Position numbers and translations under genes: made by a program. DNA of 64,000 bases, taken from NCBI GenBank assembly GCA_958295515.1, contig CATQGW010000004.1:1-64000 (forward strand), written 5' to 3'. The notes beneath the pieces are model-generated. The model ran no database searches and was not told the DNA's origin. It saw only the letters and a program-made list of their open reading frames with translations. Source of the DNA: an uncultured Dehalococcoidia bacterium (lineage in GTDB: Bacteria > Chloroflexota > Dehalococcoidia > Bin125). This document shows, piece after piece, positions 60,776 to 64,000 of this stretch (the first letter of the stretch is position 1; each line of letters begins with the position of its first letter).

Positions 60776-62653
60776 CTACGCGTTCTCGAGCCAGATCGTC
60801 TGCGGGCTCGGAGTGGTCGGCCCCGGATCGGGCACATGCACCCGGTTGGTATAGAACTCCGCCCCGCGCTGGCGAGCAATCGCCTGCGCGAACATCACCT
60901 CGTGGAACTTCTCGTTGAACGAGCGCCAGTAGGCCTCGCTGTCGTCGTGATTCCCCTGCTGGACATCCGCGATCATGTCCAGCCAGTCGAAGTAGTTGTC
61001 CATGTAGGGGCGCTCGCGCACCGGGATCGGATTGGTCGCGTCCCCGCCCCGCTTCGCGTTCCCCTCGCCGTGCAGCGCGTCCTGCATCACCATCGCCAGC
61101 GCCGCGCTCTCCGGGCGAATCCAGTTCCCGAAGCCGATCAGGAAGTTCCCGAAATCGCCCGCCTGCTGCTTCTCGATCATCACGTTGTACTCGGTCGGAT
61201 CCAGCTCCAACTCGATGTCGCGCGACGCGAGCTCGGCCTGCAGCAGCTGCGCCAGCGCCGGCGCGTACGGCCGAATCGGCAGCGTGCTCGCGGTCAGCAC
61301 CGTGCCCTCGCCCAGACCCGCCGCGTCCAGCAGCAGGTTGCCCTCCGCCGGGTCGTAGTTCGGCCGGTCCAGATCCTCGATGTAGCCCTGCGAACCGCGC
61401 TGGAAGAACAGCCGCCCCGCATCGTCGTACGGACCGAAGTAGTCCCGCACCACCCGCTCCTGGTCCACGAAGCGCCAGACGCCCTGCCGCGCGCGCGGGT
61501 CCGTCGTCGGCTCCACATCGATCGCGAAGCGGAAAATCTGCCCGCCCAGGCTCGTCCCCGCCCAGCCCCAGTGCTCATCGCTGGCGATCAGCCGGTCGAT
61601 CGTCTCCGGGTTGTTGAACGGGATGCCGTTGTGCGAGTCGATGTCGCCCGCTTCAAGCGCGATCCCGATCGCGTCGGCGTCGGAGAAGATCGTGTAGTTG
61701 ATCTCCTCCATATGCGGCGCGCCCATGTGACTCTCGGCGAACGGCAGCAGCCGCCAGCCGGTGTTCGGGTCGTAGCTGTCGGTGTCGAAGCGCCACGGAC
61801 CGGTGCCGATCAGCACCGCCTCCTCATTGCGCGCCACATCCATCGCCGGCGCCGTCGCCGAACCCGCCGTGTCCGGGTCGCCCATCCGCACGTAGGCCGT
61901 CAGCGCCCCCACAAACCCGCGCGGCTCGCCGAGATTGAGCCGGAACGCGAGGTCGTCAATCGCCTCCGTGCCCGAGATCACCTTGCCCAGGTTGAACGCG
62001 GGCGAGCCGCCCCCGCTCACCCCCTGGTCGCGGATCGCCTCATAGCTGTGCGCCGCGTGCTCCGCGATGAAGTCTTTGCCGTCGTGGAACTTCACGTCCG
62101 GGCGGATGTTGAACACCCACGTCAGGTTGTCCGGCGTCTCCCACGACTGCGCCACATCCGAGCGGATCTCCCACTCCGGGCCGGTGAACTCCCAGAAGTT
62201 GTTCGCCAGCTCGTTGAGCGACACCCCGCCGTACTGCGTCAGGCAGTTGTACATGTAGCCGGTCGGGTCGATCGTCCCGTTGTTGCCCGCGCTGTTCCAG
62301 GGGAAGCGAATCAGCGTCAGCTGCGACGCCGCCGCGCGCTCGAAGACGCCGCCCTTCTGAATCACGTTGCCCTGGCTGTCGCGCTCCGCCTCGTCCGCCG
62401 CAGCGACGGCGGCCTGCTGCTGCTGCTGTTCCTGCTGCTCCTGCGCGGGAGCTTCCTGCTGCTCCTGCTGCTGCGCGGTCTGCGCCGCCGCTGCCGCCGG
62501 CGCTTGCGCCTGCTGCTCCGCGTCGTCATCGTCGTCGCCGCAGCCCACCAACGCCAGGCCGGCCGCCCCGACACCCGCGCGGGCGCTCGCCGACAGCATC
62601 GCGCGCCGCGTAATTCGCCGGCTGCGCATCCGCGACCAATAGTTGCTCTCCAT
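60776..62653 (-). CDS. Family 5 ABC substrate-binding lipoprotein, Tat-exported
   Basis: 625 aa from ATG 62653. Twin-arginine signal RRITRRAMLSASARAGVGAA, lipobox LVGC then GDDDDD, then about 50 residues of Gln/Ala/Glu as spacer. Mature domain: LTWVFNIRPDVKFHDGKDF, GPWRFDTDSYDPNTGWRLLPF, YFGPYDDAGRLFF. Delivers a peptide or similar solute to the permeases downstream. Longer than the usual 530 aa because of the spacer. Confidence 0.93.
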   Translation of the reverse strand: MESNYWSRMRSRRITRRAMLSASARAGVGAAGLALVGCGDDDDDAEQQAQAPAAAAAQTAQQQEQQEAPAQEQQEQQQQQAAVAAADEAERDSQGNVIQKGGVFERAAASQLTLIRFPWNSAGNNGTIDPTGYMYNCLTQYGGVSLNELANNFWEFTGPEWEIRSDVAQSWETPDNLTWVFNIRPDVKFHDGKDFIAEHAAHSYEAIRDQGVSGGGSPAFNLGKVISGTEAIDDLAFRLNLGEPRGFVGALTAYVRMGDPDTAGSATAPAMDVARNEEAVLIGTGPWRFDTDSYDPNTGWRLLPFAESHMGAPHMEEINYTIFSDADAIGIALEAGDIDSHNGIPFNNPETIDRLIASDEHWGWAGTSLGGQIFRFAIDVEPTTDPRARQGVWRFVDQERVVRDYFGPYDDAGRLFFQRGSQGYIEDLDRPNYDPAEGNLLLDAAGLGEGTVLTASTLPIRPYAPALAQLLQAELASRDIELELDPTEYNVMIEKQQAGDFGNFLIGFGNWIRPESAALAMVMQDALHGEGNAKRGGDATNPIPVRERPYMDNYFDWLDMIADVQQGNHDDSEAYWRSFNEKFHEVMFAQAIARQRGAEFYTNRVHVPDPGPTTPSPQTIWLENA

Positions 62654-62846
62654 CGATTCTGCCTCCAGTGTTCGCTCGCTCACAAAACGGGGCGCACGCC
62701 TCCTCAGACGGGCCAACCGGTTCGTCTGCCACGCAGATTAGCAGCCGTGTTCGTAGAGACTGCTCCCCAGGTAACGGAGGGGTAATCAGCCGCGCTCAAC
62801 CTCGGTCATCTCCGCGAACGCGGCGGGCGACGGTGGCACAGCCCGG

Positions 62847-63605
62847 CTAATCGAGACGTTGGAGCGTGACCGCCGCCTCGGCGTCCGCCTGCGTCCACAC
62901 CCCGCCGCGGCCGCGGCCGCTCCAGAACGCAATCCCCTCGCAGTCGCCCTGCGGAGTCCGGCTGTGGCGAAGCACGCACTCCTGGCCGGGCGCGAACTGG
63001 AACGGCTCCGCCCGCTCCGGATCCTGCGCCGCGCTGAGGAAGACATAGCAGCGCGTCTCCGGCACGAACACCACCGCGTCAACGCGACCGCGCTCGTTGA
63101 ACGACTCCGCGTTCACGCTCAGCACGAGCGAATCAACCCCCTGACAACCGGATGCGTCTGCGACGTTTGACACGGAGCTGATGACGGCGCCGGGCTGCGC
63201 GCGGAACCAGTCGCAGTCTCCCAGATACGCCGCACCTCTCTCCCCGATATACGGAATGATCGGGCCGGGGTACTCGATGACGCAGGCGCCGCCCGCCCTG
63301 GGATCGTGGTCAAAGGTCAGCGTGAACGTCGTAGTGCATTGACCAGACGGCGCGGTGATCACACGGACCATGCGCTCGTCCTCGTCAAACGATGCCGGCG
63401 TGACGAGAATCGTCTGCGTCGGCAGCCCCTCGCAGAGCTCCGACCGCTCGACGCCAAGGCTCGCCGCGCCGACGCTCTGCGACGGACTCGCGCCCTGCTC
63501 CACAAGCTGTTGCGGCGCCTCCGGCAGCGCGTCGGAGCAGGCAATCGCCAGCAGCGCCCCGAACGCGGCTAACACCACCACCGCCCATCCTCGCCGCGTC
63601 CTCAT
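62847..63605 (-). CDS. Lipoprotein of unknown function
   Basis: 252 aa. Lipobox LLAIAC then SD. About nine cysteines in the mature part (for example SELCEGLP, SGQCTTTF, GACVIEYPG, LGDCDWF, ETRCYVF, GQECVLRH, QGDCEGIAFW), regularly spaced, which suggests several disulfides. Beta-rich pattern. Family not recognised. Upstream of it is a partial SEC-C gene. Confidence 0.68.
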   Translation of the reverse strand: MRTRRGWAVVVLAAFGALLAIACSDALPEAPQQLVEQGASPSQSVGAASLGVERSELCEGLPTQTILVTPASFDEDERMVRVITAPSGQCTTTFTLTFDHDPRAGGACVIEYPGPIIPYIGERGAAYLGDCDWFRAQPGAVISSVSNVADASGCQGVDSLVLSVNAESFNERGRVDAVVFVPETRCYVFLSAAQDPERAEPFQFAPGQECVLRHSRTPQGDCEGIAFWSGRGRGGVWTQADAEAAVTLQRLD

Positions 63606-63742
63606 GATTATCTCCCATCACCGCGTCCTCTGAACGCTCAAGCGTACACCCAAACGACGACGATGAACGCAACAGGCGCGGCTCCGAGCCGTGCCACCAC
63701 CCGCGTAGCGGTCTGCCACGCAGAGCAGCAACGCGCGGCTTC

Positions 63743-64000
63743 CTACGCCCCGTGGCAGCGCTTGTACTTCTTGCCCGAGCCGCACGGACAGGGCTGGTTG
63801 CGCCCCACCGTCGGCGTCTGCACATCGATCAGCCCCGCGCCAATCAGCGTCGGCAGATCGCGCTGCACAATCTCCGTCAGACGCGCCGCGCCCCGCAGCT
63901 GATGCTCCGCATCCACCGCGCCAATAATCTCTCCCAGCGTCGCCCGCCCATCCATCTTCCCGATGCACGCCGCCATCACCGCCGTCACCGGATAGCCGTC
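63743..64000 (-). CDS. SEC-C-motif protein, C-terminal part (runs off the window)
   Basis: The frame is open to the last base, so at least 86 codons and probably more upstream lie outside. The C-terminus [20 protein letters not shown] is the SEC-C zinc motif ([13 protein letters not shown]) found at the end of SecA and in many stand-alone proteins. The preceding part [19 protein letters not shown] is helical. Confidence 0.8.
   Translation of the reverse strand, partial: DGYPVTAVMAACIGKMDGRATLGEIIGAVDAEHQLRGAARLTEIVQRDLPTLIGAGLIDVQTPTVGRNQPCPCGSGKKYKRCHGA

Overview
This is a gene-dense, GC-rich (roughly two-thirds G+C by eye) bacterial chromosome segment with no rRNA, CRISPR array, phage genes or transposase. 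The gene mix fits Chloroflexota, probably a Dehalococcoidia/SAR202-like lineage: three LLM-type flavin oxidoreductases, two DUF3179 lipoproteins, CaiB/BaiF CoA-transferase domains, amidohydrolases, DUF1501/DUF1800 proteins, Tat-exported family 5 binding lipoproteins and a PAC2 protein. That placement is inference from content, not from a phylogeny.

Layout. 1-5.95 kb, minus strand: PAC2 protein, a ferredoxin-thioredoxin-reductase-type protein interrupted by an in-frame TGA, a zinc-independent ribosomal protein S14, then a ferric-iron ABC importer. 6-14.3 kb: methyltransferase plus AhpD-like protein, a 12-repeat RCC1 surface protein, an SDR, a zinc permease, oligoribonuclease, an orphan antitoxin with a toxin remnant, a zinc-binding lipoprotein with a long His/acidic tract, peroxiredoxin Bcp and an NTF2-like protein. 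14.4-22 kb: DUF3179 lipoprotein, MOSC protein, then cysD-cysN-tupA-tupB-tupC (sulfate activation plus tungstate uptake). 22-30.4 kb: glutaredoxin-like protein, pyruvate kinase, GroEL with a CIRCE operator, an S26 protease with an FmdB-type zinc ribbon, a metallo-beta-lactamase hydrolase, thiamine diphosphokinase and an LLM oxidoreductase.

30.7-40.6 kb, minus strand: a catabolic cluster of 2-hydroxyacid dehydrogenase, carboxyltransferase, amidohydrolase, a single-chain BC-BCCP-CT acyl-CoA carboxylase and a double CoA-transferase. 40.8-50.2 kb: a peptide-type binding protein, a three-gene lipoprotein/ClpP-like operon, a quinone oxidoreductase, a second DUF3179 protein, a toxin-antitoxin pair joined to a DUF6941 gene, an acyl-CoA dehydrogenase and tRNA-Gly(CCC). 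50.3-64 kb: a DUF433 protein, an amidohydrolase, tandem LLM paralogues, a seven-gene minus-strand block (oligopeptide importer without ATPases, DUF1800, DUF1501, NHL protein, Zn-alcohol dehydrogenase), an unknown lipoprotein and a partial SEC-C protein.

The most striking observation is at 4601-5062. The protein has the exact CPC-X16-CPC-X8-CH spacing of ferredoxin-thioredoxin reductase, and the codon for the last (redox-active) cysteine is TGA. The frame then continues for 57 family-like codons. A small hairpin with a GGUC apical loop sits at the right distance downstream for a bacterial SECIS element, so a selenocysteine form of this enzyme is a serious hypothesis. Other points of note are a leader hairpin that masks the ribosome-binding site and start codon of the iron-binding protein, a probable AUC start for pyruvate kinase, an LPxTG-like tail on the RCC1 protein, and a dispersed palindromic repeat family.
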